DNA of 64,000 nt, taken from positions 62,001 through 126,000 of the forward strand of contig CAYXVZ010000006.1 in assembly GCA_964468345.1 (NCBI GenBank), given 5' to 3'. Below the pieces are notes generated by a model. The model saw only the letters and a list, made by a program, of their open reading frames with translations. It did not search any database and was not told the DNA's origin. Position 1 is the stretch's first letter; each line of letters starts with the position of its first letter. The stretch comes from DALYLB01 sp964468345. Lineage in GTDB: Bacteria > Acidobacteriota > Blastocatellia > RBC074. The translations under genes were made by a program, and so were the position numbers. Of this stretch, positions 1 through 7,150 are shown in pieces.

Positions 1-992
1 AGCGCGCCGATCAGCGTGACATTGGCCTGGAGAAGTTTGCCCGTGGCGAGGGCAAAGATCGTGTCGCCGTCATACATCGTATGCGCGGGATTGATCGTTC
101 GGGCCAGGCCATCGTGGGCCATTTGCGCGACCTTGGACGCCTGTGCCTTGCTCAGTTTCGCGTCGGTTGCGACCACGCCGATCGTGGTATTTGTGCCGCC
201 CAGGATCGCCGGCAGGTTTTCTCCGCGCAAAATGCCCGCCATGGCGCCTTGAATCCGCTTTCCATCAGCCGTGCGCGCCCCTGCCAGAAGTTTGCCCGTA
301 GCGGGGTCCGTAATATCGCCGACCGCATTGACGGCGACGATCGCGCCGACCGTCACGCCGCTTTGCGCCTTGATCGAAGCCGTACCGATTCCCCCTTTCA
401 TCGCGCGCAAGGGACCGAAAATCTTTCCGACGGTGGCGCCCGCGCCCGCGCCGATATTGCCTTCGGCGGGTGGCCGCGAAGTTGCGGCCTTCGCGGCCTT
501 ATAGCCGGCCTCCGCATCGGGCCGGATCTTGGCGTCGCCCACGCCGAGATCGAAGAGAATCGCCGCCGGCACGATCGGCACCTTGCCGACGCCGACGGGA
601 TATCCGATGTCGCGTTCTTCCAGATAACGAACCACGCCGGTTGCGGCTTCCAGGCCGAAAGCGCTGCCGCCAGACAAAACGACCGCGTGTACCTGTTCAA
701 CGAGATTGCGCGGATCGAGCAAATCCGTTTCCCGCGTTCCAGGCGCAGAACCGCGCACATCGACGCCGCCCACCGCCCCCTCTTCGCAGAGAATCACGGT
801 GCATCCCGTGGGCCGGCGAGCGTCCGTGAAGTGCCCGACCTTGATCCCGGCCACATCCGTGATTGCGCTCATGTCATTTCTGGAAATACTCGGCATGTCT
901 CGCAGCAAAGGAAGCGCCCCCGCGGCAAGTCCGCCGCGCAACACCTCGCGTCGTGTAGGCTTCGGCATAGATTTCCGTTCAATTTCATCCAT
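1..992 (-). CDS. P1/S58 family peptidase (DmpA-type), Tat-exported, 3' end outside window
   Basis: The minus-strand frame stays open from an ATG at 992 to the window edge (about 330 residues). It reads as an S58 N-terminal-nucleophile peptidase (L-aminopeptidase/D-esterase group). Visible family signatures are VVLSGGSAFGLEAATGV, GNIGAGAGATVGK and NTTIGVVATDAKLS. In this family the proenzyme cleaves itself and the freed Ser or Thr is the nucleophile; here that is the Asn268-Thr269 bond. The N-terminus carries a twin-arginine motif (TRREVLRGG) and then a small hydrophobic stretch, so Tat export is likely. An alternative ATG at 968 keeps the Tat signal; neither start has a convincing Shine-Dalgarno. 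Family assignment is firm, the natural substrate is unknown. Confidence 0.88.
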   Translation of the reverse strand, partial: MDEIERKSMPKPTRREVLRGGLAAGALPLLRDMPSISRNDMSAITDVAGIKVGHFTDARRPTGCTVILCEEGAVGGVDVRGSAPGTRETDLLDPRNLVEQVHAVVLSGGSAFGLEAATGVVRYLEERDIGYPVGVGKVPIVPAAILFDLGVGDAKIRPDAEAGYKAAKAATSRPPAEGNIGAGAGATVGKIFGPLRAMKGGIGTASIKAQSGVTVGAIVAVNAVGDITDPATGKLLAGARTADGKRIQGAMAGILRGENLPAILGGTNTTIGVVATDAKLSKAQASKVAQMAHDGLARTINPAHTMYDGDTIFALATGKLLQANVTLIGA

Positions 993-1085
993 CGTCTGTG
1001 CAAGTTGACCTGTGAACGCGTCAATTGTCTATCACGAAACGGCGCGATGCAATCGGCTTTCTGAATGAGTTGGGGAAAGAAAGTG

Positions 1086-1159
1086 CGAAACAAACAAAAA
1101 ACGAAACAGACGAAAAAGCTTCAGGGCTTTCGTCTGTTTCGTTATTTTCGTTTGTTTCG
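1086..1159. repeat. long imperfect inverted repeat (ACGAAACAGACGAAA family)
   Basis: Arms 1086-1115 and 1128-1159 are complementary apart from one mismatch and a small bulge, around a 12-nt loop. Each arm reiterates CGAAACA/CAAACAA-type words. The element lies just downstream of the minus-strand gene ending at 1170, where it could act as a terminator or 3' stabiliser, and upstream of the S58 peptidase. Confidence 0.85.
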
Positions 1160-1169
1160 TTCTCTTTTT

Positions 1170-2132
1170 TTATCTTTCGTTCAGAGATTTTGGCGTGAGA
1201 ATGTGCTGAATCGACCGCTGATCAGGATCAGATGACAACTCGCGGCGGAACGGCCGGTATTTCGGATGGCTGATGATCAATTCGCGCGTGGCCGCGGGCA
1301 CGCGATTGAATTCGTATCTGCCGTTCTCATCGGTCACGGCGGAGAGCGATCGCTGTTCGAGCAAAGCAAAGGATATGAATCGCTTGAGCTCCGCGCGTTC
1401 TTCGGGGGCGGAAAGCTGCACGCGGGCGCCGGCAATGGCGTTGCCGGCTTCATCGCGCACTTCCCCCTGAATGCGCTCGCCTCGACTGAGCCTCAGTTTC
1501 ACCGAAGACCGTTTTTCAGTGGGTGCAATTTCGATCGGCGACGAGAGGTCAGCCAGAAATCCGGGATGCGTGGCTTCGATGACGAATTCCTTTTCAGGAT
1601 GCACCTCGACCGCGAAGCCGCCTGTTGCGTCGGTTCGCACCTCGCCCATCTCCCATTGATATGAAGCCGAAAGGCCGCCCTGGCCGGCGGGCTCTTCGGC
1701 ATAGATCACGCGAATCTGCGCGTCGGCGATCGGCGCGCCCGCGCTGTCAAAAATGCCGCCGCGCACACTGCCGGAACGCACGAGGCGAAACTCGACCGGA
1801 CGCGATTCCGACTTGTCGAGGGAAAAACTCTGCCGCTCCGCCGCATAGCCTTCCATTCTGGTCGTCAATAACAAATCCCCCGCGCGTAAATCCGGGATTT
1901 CAAAGACTCCCTGGTCCGAGCTACGCACGTGCCGGATCGTGATGCCACCGGCTCCACGCATAACAACGCTCAATTCCGCAGGAAGCGGCGCGCCCGTATT
2001 GCGATCGATTACGCGGCCCACGATTCTGGCCGCCTCTTCCTGTCGGTTGGTGAAAGCCACCAGCGTTATGCTGAAAGTCGCGGCGATGACAACGCCGACG
2101 GCAAAAAGAAAACCTGCATGCTTCTTTTTCAT
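1170..2132 (-). CDS. membrane-anchored protein with three carboxypeptidase-regulatory-like domains
   Basis: 320 residues. Residues 1-30 hold a basic start and a hydrophobic segment (signal peptide or anchor). Three beta-sandwich repeats of the carboxypeptidase-D regulatory type follow at about 36-110, 115-210 and 215-310, each opening with a pattern such as RIVGRVIDRNTGAPLP, SVRGGIFDSAGAPIADA or IQGEVRDEAGNAIAGA. No catalytic zinc-peptidase domain is present, so this is not an enzyme by itself; such domains usually mediate surface adhesion or support a partner. The start has a Shine-Dalgarno (GAGAGGGG) overlapping the end of the upstream gene, 12 nt away, so the two are co-translated. Precise role unknown. 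Confidence 0.75.
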   Translation of the reverse strand: MKKKHAGFLFAVGVVIAATFSITLVAFTNRQEEAARIVGRVIDRNTGAPLPAELSVVMRGAGGITIRHVRSSDQGVFEIPDLRAGDLLLTTRMEGYAAERQSFSLDKSESRPVEFRLVRSGSVRGGIFDSAGAPIADAQIRVIYAEEPAGQGGLSASYQWEMGEVRTDATGGFAVEVHPEKEFVIEATHPGFLADLSSPIEIAPTEKRSSVKLRLSRGERIQGEVRDEAGNAIAGARVQLSAPEERAELKRFISFALLEQRSLSAVTDENGRYEFNRVPAATRELIISHPKYRPFRRELSSDPDQRSIQHILTPKSLNER

Positions 2133-2144
2133 ATTCGCCCCCTC

Positions 2145-3014
2145 TCAACTTCCCAGGTAATAACCAAGCACCTTGCCGATGCGGACCGTGGCATCGACGC
2201 GTTTGCAGGGAACCCTCGGGTCACCCGGCCGGCAGATCACGCCGCGCTGATCCTGATACAAGATCGGCCATTGATATTTCGGACTGGCAGGATCATTGAG
2301 ATCCTCCGGCCACCCGTCGCCATCCTCGTCTCCCACAACGACACAACCGTTCGGCGTGCATCGCAGCGTCACGCTCAGGTCAGGGAAATATAGGCTTTCG
2401 ACCAGATCATCCGGGTCAGGCGAATCGAGTTCATAAAGCGTCATGAAATTCCGCTGCATGTTGAGCGGCTGCCCGTTGAGATCGGCACAGCCTCCCGTAT
2501 CGAAAATGCCGTCTCCGTTTTCATCGCGGCGGGGCGTCACCGGCAGGACCACCTGGACGCTGCCATAGACATTGGCGCCGCATGGCGAGTATTGATCGGT
2601 GTTGTAGATTCCGCCATAAGGAGGCGTCAGATCGTTATTCGTGAAGGGATCGGCGAATGGATAGCCGTTTGCGGGAAATGGGTATGGAGTAAGGAGATTG
2701 GGAAAATTGAGATAACTGCTGCTCTGGAACAGGCTCCGGACGGTGCAACTGTTCCACTCGACCTTGGTCTGCGTGCAGGGTTGACGCCATCCCTGAAACT
2801 GATTCGTGTCGCGGCGCGTGCCGACATTCGAATTCACGCCCCAGTTGCCCCAGGGCACCGAGTGAAAGAAGCGGCCACATTCTTCCGTTGACTGATACAC
2901 ATACCGATTGTGGTTGACCAGATTCAAGCTGAGCACACATCGAGATTGGCCCAATGCGGATGTCGCGAGACACAATCCGATCAGGATGCAGCCAAGCCAT
3001 GCCTGATATTTCAT
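2145..3014 (-). CDS. secreted hypothetical protein with DxDGDG calcium-binding-like loops
   Basis: 289 residues starting at ATG 3014, preceded by a good Shine-Dalgarno (GAGGAA, 6 nt away). Residues 1-23 form a classical signal peptide ending ATSALGQ. The mature part is rich in Tyr, Asn, Pro and paired Cys and contains two Asp-rich loops, RRDENGDGIFD and GDEDGDGWPED, resembling EF-hand or thrombospondin type-3 Ca2+ loops. I do not recognise the family. It sits 12 nt upstream of the carboxypeptidase-regulatory-domain gene, so the two probably form a bicistronic envelope or extracellular unit. Confidence 0.7.
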   Translation of the reverse strand: MKYQAWLGCILIGLCLATSALGQSRCVLSLNLVNHNRYVYQSTEECGRFFHSVPWGNWGVNSNVGTRRDTNQFQGWRQPCTQTKVEWNSCTVRSLFQSSSYLNFPNLLTPYPFPANGYPFADPFTNNDLTPPYGGIYNTDQYSPCGANVYGSVQVVLPVTPRRDENGDGIFDTGGCADLNGQPLNMQRNFMTLYELDSPDPDDLVESLYFPDLSVTLRCTPNGCVVVGDEDGDGWPEDLNDPASPKYQWPILYQDQRGVICRPGDPRVPCKRVDATVRIGKVLGYYLGS

Positions 3015-3192
3015 AGCTGTTTCCTCGAGAAGTGTTGAAGGGATAAATCGCTGTGCCACCGGATTTCCGAAAAGACGAGGCATTACGGATGAGGGTCGTC
3101 CTTTCGGTTGGGAGTCGACGCGGGAAATGTACGCGAGGCGGGGTTGTAAAACAAGAAAAAATTAGATCGATGCGGATCTGCTTGAAAAAGCA

Positions 3193-3230
3193 AACGGGCG
3201 ACAGGAAACTTCACTTCCCTGTCGCCCGTT
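3193..3230 (-). terminator. rho-independent terminator of the citrate synthase-glutaredoxin unit
   Basis: A perfect 13-bp stem (3193-3205 with 3218-3230, core ACGGGCGACAGG) with a 12-nt loop. On the minus strand it is followed by a T-rich tract (TTTGCTTTTT). It lies about 40 nt beyond the glutaredoxin stop codon. Confidence 0.8.
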
Positions 3231-3271
3231 CGTTTTCATCAGGTCAACGCCCGGCTGACCTAAAAGACCGT

Positions 3272-3490
3272 TCAACCGCGGCCTTCCCAGCCGCTTTGTT
3301 TGTAAACGCCGTCCACGACAATCACCGGAACCGTCGGATCATCGTCGGAATAACGAAACATCTCTTTCCGATATTCGAGATTATCCTGCGCATTCCGTTC
3401 TTCGAAAGCGATGCCCTGGGATTTGTGCCAGGCCATCGCCTTTGCGCAATAGGGACATCCAGGCTTCGTGTAAATTACCACGCTGCTCAT
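3272..3490 (-). CDS. glutaredoxin-family protein
   Basis: 72 residues with the dithiol active site C12-P-Y-C15 directly after the first beta strand (VVIYTKPG), and the cis-Pro motif TVPVIVVDG, as in class I glutaredoxin and NrdH/Grx-like reductases. Expected role: glutathione- or thioredoxin-reductase-dependent disulfide reduction in the cytoplasm. ATG 3490 is chosen because a strong Shine-Dalgarno (GGAGGAGAG) lies upstream; an in-frame TTG at 3508 falls inside that site. It is 25 nt downstream of citrate synthase and shares its terminator, so the two are co-transcribed. The C-terminus (QSGWEGRG) is short and lacks the usual GGxD helix, so the fold may be minimal. Confidence 0.85.
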   Translation of the reverse strand: MSSVVIYTKPGCPYCAKAMAWHKSQGIAFEERNAQDNLEYRKEMFRYSDDDPTVPVIVVDGVYKQSGWEGRG

Positions 3491-3515
3491 TTGTTCTCTC
3501 TCCTCCAATCAGCCG

Positions 3516-4664
3516 TTATCGCTGATCGATCGGGACGTACTTCAGATCCATCCCGCCCAGATATTCGGAGCGCGGGCGAATCAGTTTGTTATTTCCGAGT
3601 TGCTCCAGCACATGCGCCGTCCATCCCGAGATCCGGCTCACGGCGAAAATCGGTGTATACAGGTCGACGGAAATGCCCAGCATGTAATAGGTCGACGCGG
3701 AATAAAAATCCACGTTCGCGCGAATCTTCTTGCCCTTGCGATCCATTTCGGCAACGACGAGATCCTCGATGTGCTTCGACATATCGAACCATTTCGTATC
3801 GCCCTGGCGCTTGCCGGTGGCTTCGGACATTCGTCGCAAATGCGTCGCGCGCGGATCCTCTGTCTGATAGACCGCGTGACCGATTCCCATGATCTTTTCG
3901 CCCTTTGCGAACTTGTCGGCGACATAGGCATCGACTTTGTCGGGAGTGCCGATCTCGAGCAGCATTTTCATGACCTGCTCGTTGGCGCCGCCGTGCAATG
4001 GCCCGGACAGCGCGCCGATGGCGGAAGTGATTGCCGCGTACACATCGGCCAGCGTGCCGGCCGTCACGCGCGCCGCGAATGTGGACGCATTGAATTCATG
4101 ATCGGCATGGAGAATCAACGCGATATCGAAGGCCTTGGCTTCGACATCGGAAGGTTCTTTTCCATTGAGCATGTAAAGGAAATTGGCGGCGTGGGAAAGG
4201 TCTGTGCGAGGCGCGATCGGCTCATTGCCTTTGCGGATGCGATCGATGGCGGCAACAATCGTTGCAATCTGGGCCGTCAACCGCACTGCCTTGCGCTTTC
4301 GCGCATCCGGCGAGTTGTCTCCCTTGTCCGGATCGTAAAACGCGAGGGCGGACACGGCCGTGCGCAAGCTGTCCATCGGCACGGCATCCTTCGGAAAACT
4401 CTTCATCAAGGCGATGATTTCAGCAGGGACCGCGCGATTGGCTGTGAGTTGCGCATTGAGTCCGTCCAGTTCGGCCCGATTCGGCAACCTGCCATTCCAC
4501 AGCAGGTAAATTACTTCCTCAAAGCTGGCGTTTTCCGCCAATTCGTGAATATTGTATCCGCCGTAGACGAGGATACCTTTCTCTCCGTCAATGAAGCAAA
4601 TGCTGCTTGGCGCAGCCACAACGTCTCGCAATCCTGCGCCGGACGTGGATGCTGGTTTGGTCAT
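3516..4664 (-). CDS. gltA: citrate synthase
   Basis: 382 residues, the usual length of the smaller bacterial hexameric/dimeric citrate and 2-methylcitrate synthases. The catalytic triad is visible: His224 in SGPLHGGANE, His263 in GIGHAVYQTEDPRA and Asp319 in ANVDFYSA, plus the C-terminal RPRSEYLG region. It condenses oxaloacetate and acetyl-CoA at entry to the TCA cycle; sequence alone does not exclude a methylcitrate preference, which would fit the methylmalonyl-CoA genes elsewhere in the window. A purine-rich AAGGGAT lies just upstream of the ATG. The downstream glutaredoxin shares the transcript. Confidence 0.93.
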   Translation of the reverse strand: MTKPASTSGAGLRDVVAAPSSICFIDGEKGILVYGGYNIHELAENASFEEVIYLLWNGRLPNRAELDGLNAQLTANRAVPAEIIALMKSFPKDAVPMDSLRTAVSALAFYDPDKGDNSPDARKRKAVRLTAQIATIVAAIDRIRKGNEPIAPRTDLSHAANFLYMLNGKEPSDVEAKAFDIALILHADHEFNASTFAARVTAGTLADVYAAITSAIGALSGPLHGGANEQVMKMLLEIGTPDKVDAYVADKFAKGEKIMGIGHAVYQTEDPRATHLRRMSEATGKRQGDTKWFDMSKHIEDLVVAEMDRKGKKIRANVDFYSASTYYMLGISVDLYTPIFAVSRISGWTAHVLEQLGNNKLIRPRSEYLGGMDLKYVPIDQR

Positions 4665-4843
4665 ATTTGATTATCCCTTGCCTTTGTTTGAATTTCTGTC
4701 ACTCTTATCATTTAAATCCTGTCTTCTACCGGTGTTCCCCTGGCCAGACGAGATGCGACATACCAAAGATATTTTGTTCCCACTCACAAAGCGGGGCGCA
4801 AGCTGTGGGGTGGTGTGTCGGTACGGGATTCTCTTAGGAAGGA

Positions 4844-4873
4844 AAGATAACAAACGCGATTTGAGCCTGTCAA
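4844..4873 (-). promoter_or_regulatory. candidate sigma-70 promoter for citrate synthase
   Basis: On the minus strand a consensus TTGACA (4868-4873) is followed after 18 nt by TATCTT (4844-4849). The predicted leader is about 170 nt. Apart from this and the long inverted repeat at 4965-5058, the gap 4665-5089 shows nothing gene-like. Confidence 0.5.
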
Positions 4874-4964
4874 AAGGAATGGTGTACCGCCCTCCAACAT
4901 CCGCGGATGAGTGTAACGTTTGTTTGTGCTGCCTCAAGTAGGAAATAAGCTCGCAGGAACAAAG

Positions 4965-5058
4965 AAAAATCAAAAGGCAAAGGGCAAATGTCAAAAGGCT
5001 GAAGGAAGAATCCCTCTCTTTCAGCCTTTTGACATTTGCCCTTTGCCTTTTGATTTTT
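4965..5058. repeat. perfect 39-bp inverted repeat (CAAAAGGCAAA family, copy 1)
   Basis: Arms 4965-5003 and 5020-5058 are exact complements over 39 bp with a 16-nt loop. Arms are chains of near-heptamers (TCAAAAGG, CAAAGGG, CAAATG, TCAAAAGG). A related element occurs at 42984-43106. Between the CDGSH gene end and the citrate synthase promoter, the element could terminate the upstream unit. Confidence 0.95.
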
Positions 5059-5089
5059 TCCGCAGGGTGACGATTTTGCCGCGCCTGCG

Positions 5090-5320
5090 CTATGCCTTCG
5101 GTTTCGGCGGAGGAAGGACGGTCGCCACGACCTGCGATTCGAAGCCGCAGCGGGCGTGGGTGCCGTCGCAGAACGGTTTGTTATTGCTCTGGCCACAGCG
5201 GCAAAGACCAATGACGGTCCGGCCTCCCAGATCATATTTGTTTCCACTGCCATCATAGATCTCAACTTCGCCTTCGATGCGAAGCGATCCGTTGTTATTG
5301 ACGGTGATCTTTGTCGCCAT
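5090..5320 (-). CDS. CDGSH iron-sulfur domain protein
   Basis: 76 residues containing one complete CDGSH motif: CRCG, then SNNKPFCDGTH, i.e. the three Cys and one His that bind a redox-active, labile 2Fe-2S cluster. The N-terminal half (ITVNNNGSLRIEGEVEIYD) matches the beta strands that precede the motif in bacterial single-CDGSH proteins. Probable role: electron or cluster transfer in the cytoplasm. Shine-Dalgarno AGGAG sits 9 nt before the ATG. It follows the small CPKC gene by 28 nt, so both are likely one operon. Confidence 0.9.
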   Translation of the reverse strand: MATKITVNNNGSLRIEGEVEIYDGSGNKYDLGGRTVIGLCRCGQSNNKPFCDGTHARCGFESQVVATVLPPPKPKA

Positions 5321-5348
5321 TTATCGATGCTCCTAGGGAGTGGTAAGA

Positions 5349-5558
5349 CTACGCGCCTTTCTTCGAGGCCTTCAACGGGTTGATCGGACGCGGCGCGCGT
5401 TCCTTGGCCAGCTGATCGGCATAGGCCTTGCAGTCGTGGTTGTCGGATTTCTCTTTCATCCAGGTATTCACGTCAACGGTGTGCGGGATCGCCGCAAAGA
5501 CGGGGAATTTTTGTACGCATTTTGGGCAATAAATCAGGTAACGCTTGACGGTTGCCAT
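5349..5558 (-). CDS. small CPKC-motif protein of unknown function
   Basis: 69 residues, starting at an ATG with a good Shine-Dalgarno (AGGAGC). It begins with a YLIYCPKC knuckle, then a hydrophobic turn (FPVFAAIPHTVDV), a DNHDC motif and a basic tail ending KASKKGA. Cys11, Cys14, His and Cys in DNHDC could form a single zinc or iron site. I do not recognise the family. Being immediately upstream of the CDGSH gene it may be a metal or redox accessory, which is inference. Confidence 0.65.
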   Translation of the reverse strand: MATVKRYLIYCPKCVQKFPVFAAIPHTVDVNTWMKEKSDNHDCKAYADQLAKERAPRPINPLKASKKGA

Positions 5559-5708
5559 AGTTTGAAAAGCTCCTATCTATGATTTCTTGATTTGACCGCA
5601 GTCACATCCTGCTTGTCGGTCTGCGGTAGCGTGCGCGGCAGAAGAGCCGGATCTCGTCCTCTGCGGTTCGAACAAAGCGGAGAGTATACACAATTCGCGG
5701 CGTTTCTT

Positions 5709-6809
5709 CTACCCCTGGTCGCCGACTTTCACCCATCGCTGGGTTTCGTGCGACAGGCGGACCGCATCGATCACCTGCTGGCATCGCCAGCCGTCGATAA
5801 AGGTGGCGGCGTGGGAGATCTCGCTTCTTCCCTCGCGCAGTGCCTGGACGGTTTCACGGGCCAGATGATAAAACGACCGGGCCCAGATGTTATTCGGAAT
5901 AACGGAAATTTCGACGGCACGGTCCGAGAGGGACATATCTTCGAATTGCTGGCTGTATCCGATGGCGCCGAGCAACACTTCATCGCCATCGATCATGAGC
6001 GTGCCGTTGGTGCCGACGGCGGTGAGTTGATTCTTTCCTCCGCTGGCATAGAGGGCGGAAAGCAGGACGATTCCATGGGAAACGCCGCGCTCGTGGGGAG
6101 CGAACCGGATCAGGAATGAAGTGAAATCATCCGTTTCATTGGGACGCATCTCGCCGGTTCGCGGATCCTTGCGTTCCGGAACCAGGGTCGCCACGGTGCT
6201 GGTGACCGATTCGATCTCGCCGAACACCCAGCGCAGCATGTCGATGGCATGGGAGCCTAGAGCGCCCAGCAGGCCGCCGCCCATCGAAGCCTGCGACCAC
6301 CAGTTCCAGGTTCGCTGCGCGGAGTGCCGAAAGCCGGAAGCAATCGTCACATTGACGTGCAGCAAATCTCCGAGAAAGCCGCTGTCGACCAGTTCCTTTA
6401 ATCGCCGCCAGGTCGGATTGAAGCGCAACTCGTGATCGATGATGGCGAGTTGATTCGGGCAGTTGGCGGCGCGATTGGTCATCTCCTCCGCCTCCGCCGT
6501 CGTCATTGCCATCGGTTTTTCACAGATTACATGCTTGCCCGCCTCCAGCGCGGCGATAGTAACGGGATAGTGCAGCACGGGCGGCGCCGCCACGACCACC
6601 AGATCGACATCTTCCAGGGCGATCAGTTGCTGATAATTTTCACACGCGTGGGGAATGTTGAATTCTGACGCCATGCGAACCGCGTTTTCATGCTGCCGAC
6701 TGCAGACAGCAATGAGTTCCGCTCCATCGCACAACCTGAACGCGGGTGCTTGCGAGGTACGTGCAAAGCCGGTTCCTACCAGTCCGACTCCGATCTTGCC
6801 TTCTTTCAT
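5709..6809 (-). CDS. Gfo/Idh/MocA family oxidoreductase
   Basis: 366 residues. The N-terminal Rossmann fold begins IGVGLVGTGFAR and continues to the hallmark CEKPMAMT (Lys of the EKP motif is catalytic/NAD-binding in the family); the C-terminal half is the alpha/beta substrate domain with GGGLLGALGSHAIDMLRW, carrying the usual HxxD-type acid-base pair. Likely NAD(P)-dependent oxidation/reduction of a sugar or inositol-type substrate; the exact one cannot be inferred. Weak Shine-Dalgarno AAGAGAG precedes the ATG. About 150 nt separates it from the CPKC gene, so it is probably a separate unit. Confidence 0.85.
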   Translation of the reverse strand: MKEGKIGVGLVGTGFARTSQAPAFRLCDGAELIAVCSRQHENAVRMASEFNIPHACENYQQLIALEDVDLVVVAAPPVLHYPVTIAALEAGKHVICEKPMAMTTAEAEEMTNRAANCPNQLAIIDHELRFNPTWRRLKELVDSGFLGDLLHVNVTIASGFRHSAQRTWNWWSQASMGGGLLGALGSHAIDMLRWVFGEIESVTSTVATLVPERKDPRTGEMRPNETDDFTSFLIRFAPHERGVSHGIVLLSALYASGGKNQLTAVGTNGTLMIDGDEVLLGAIGYSQQFEDMSLSDRAVEISVIPNNIWARSFYHLARETVQALREGRSEISHAATFIDGWRCQQVIDAVRLSHETQRWVKVGDQG

Positions 6810-6965
6810 CTCTCTTCTTTTCTCTTTTTTCCTTCCGCGACAGTCGTCTGTGCCGATTTATAAGGAACGTGCATTGTAACATCGACGGATTGATTTCCGG
6901 AAAGCCCTATTCGCGCGACAGGCATTCCCGCTCTAATTTTTCTTCCCACTCCCCGCATCAAAATT

Positions 6966-6994
6966 CTTTATTTCTTTCTTGCCCCTGCTATAAT
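6966..6994 (+). promoter_or_regulatory. weak candidate promoter for the H1-like gene
   Basis: A perfect TATAAT lies at 6989-6994, with only a poor -35 (CTTTAT, 6966-6971, 17-nt spacer). The gap 6810-7150 between the divergent oxidoreductase and H1-like genes is AT-richer than its surroundings and holds no other recognisable feature. Confidence 0.35.
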
Positions 6995-7150
6995 CGCGCC
7001 GTTATTGATGGAAAGGAATTTTGTTACCACTTCATCTTATTCGAAATGGCTTGAAAATCCGCAAGGCGCGCACCCTCGGCATAAGGATTGTGCCGGTTGA
7101 GTTGAACCATCGCCAAGCCGCGATTGAGCCATACTCAAGGAGGACAAAGA

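Noticed and set aside
3600..4670. 356-residue open frame on the plus strand
   Set aside because: Antisense to citrate synthase; no family features.
4671..4994. 107-residue minus-strand frame with a lipoprotein-like start (CLLIFLCSCE)
   Set aside because: Its N-terminus is made by the inverted-repeat arm, there is no ribosome site, and it covers the citrate synthase promoter.
4965..5058. CRISPR repeat or transposon terminal repeats
   Set aside because: No spacer-repeat periodicity, no transposase between the arms and no target-site duplication visible for this or the other long inverted repeats.
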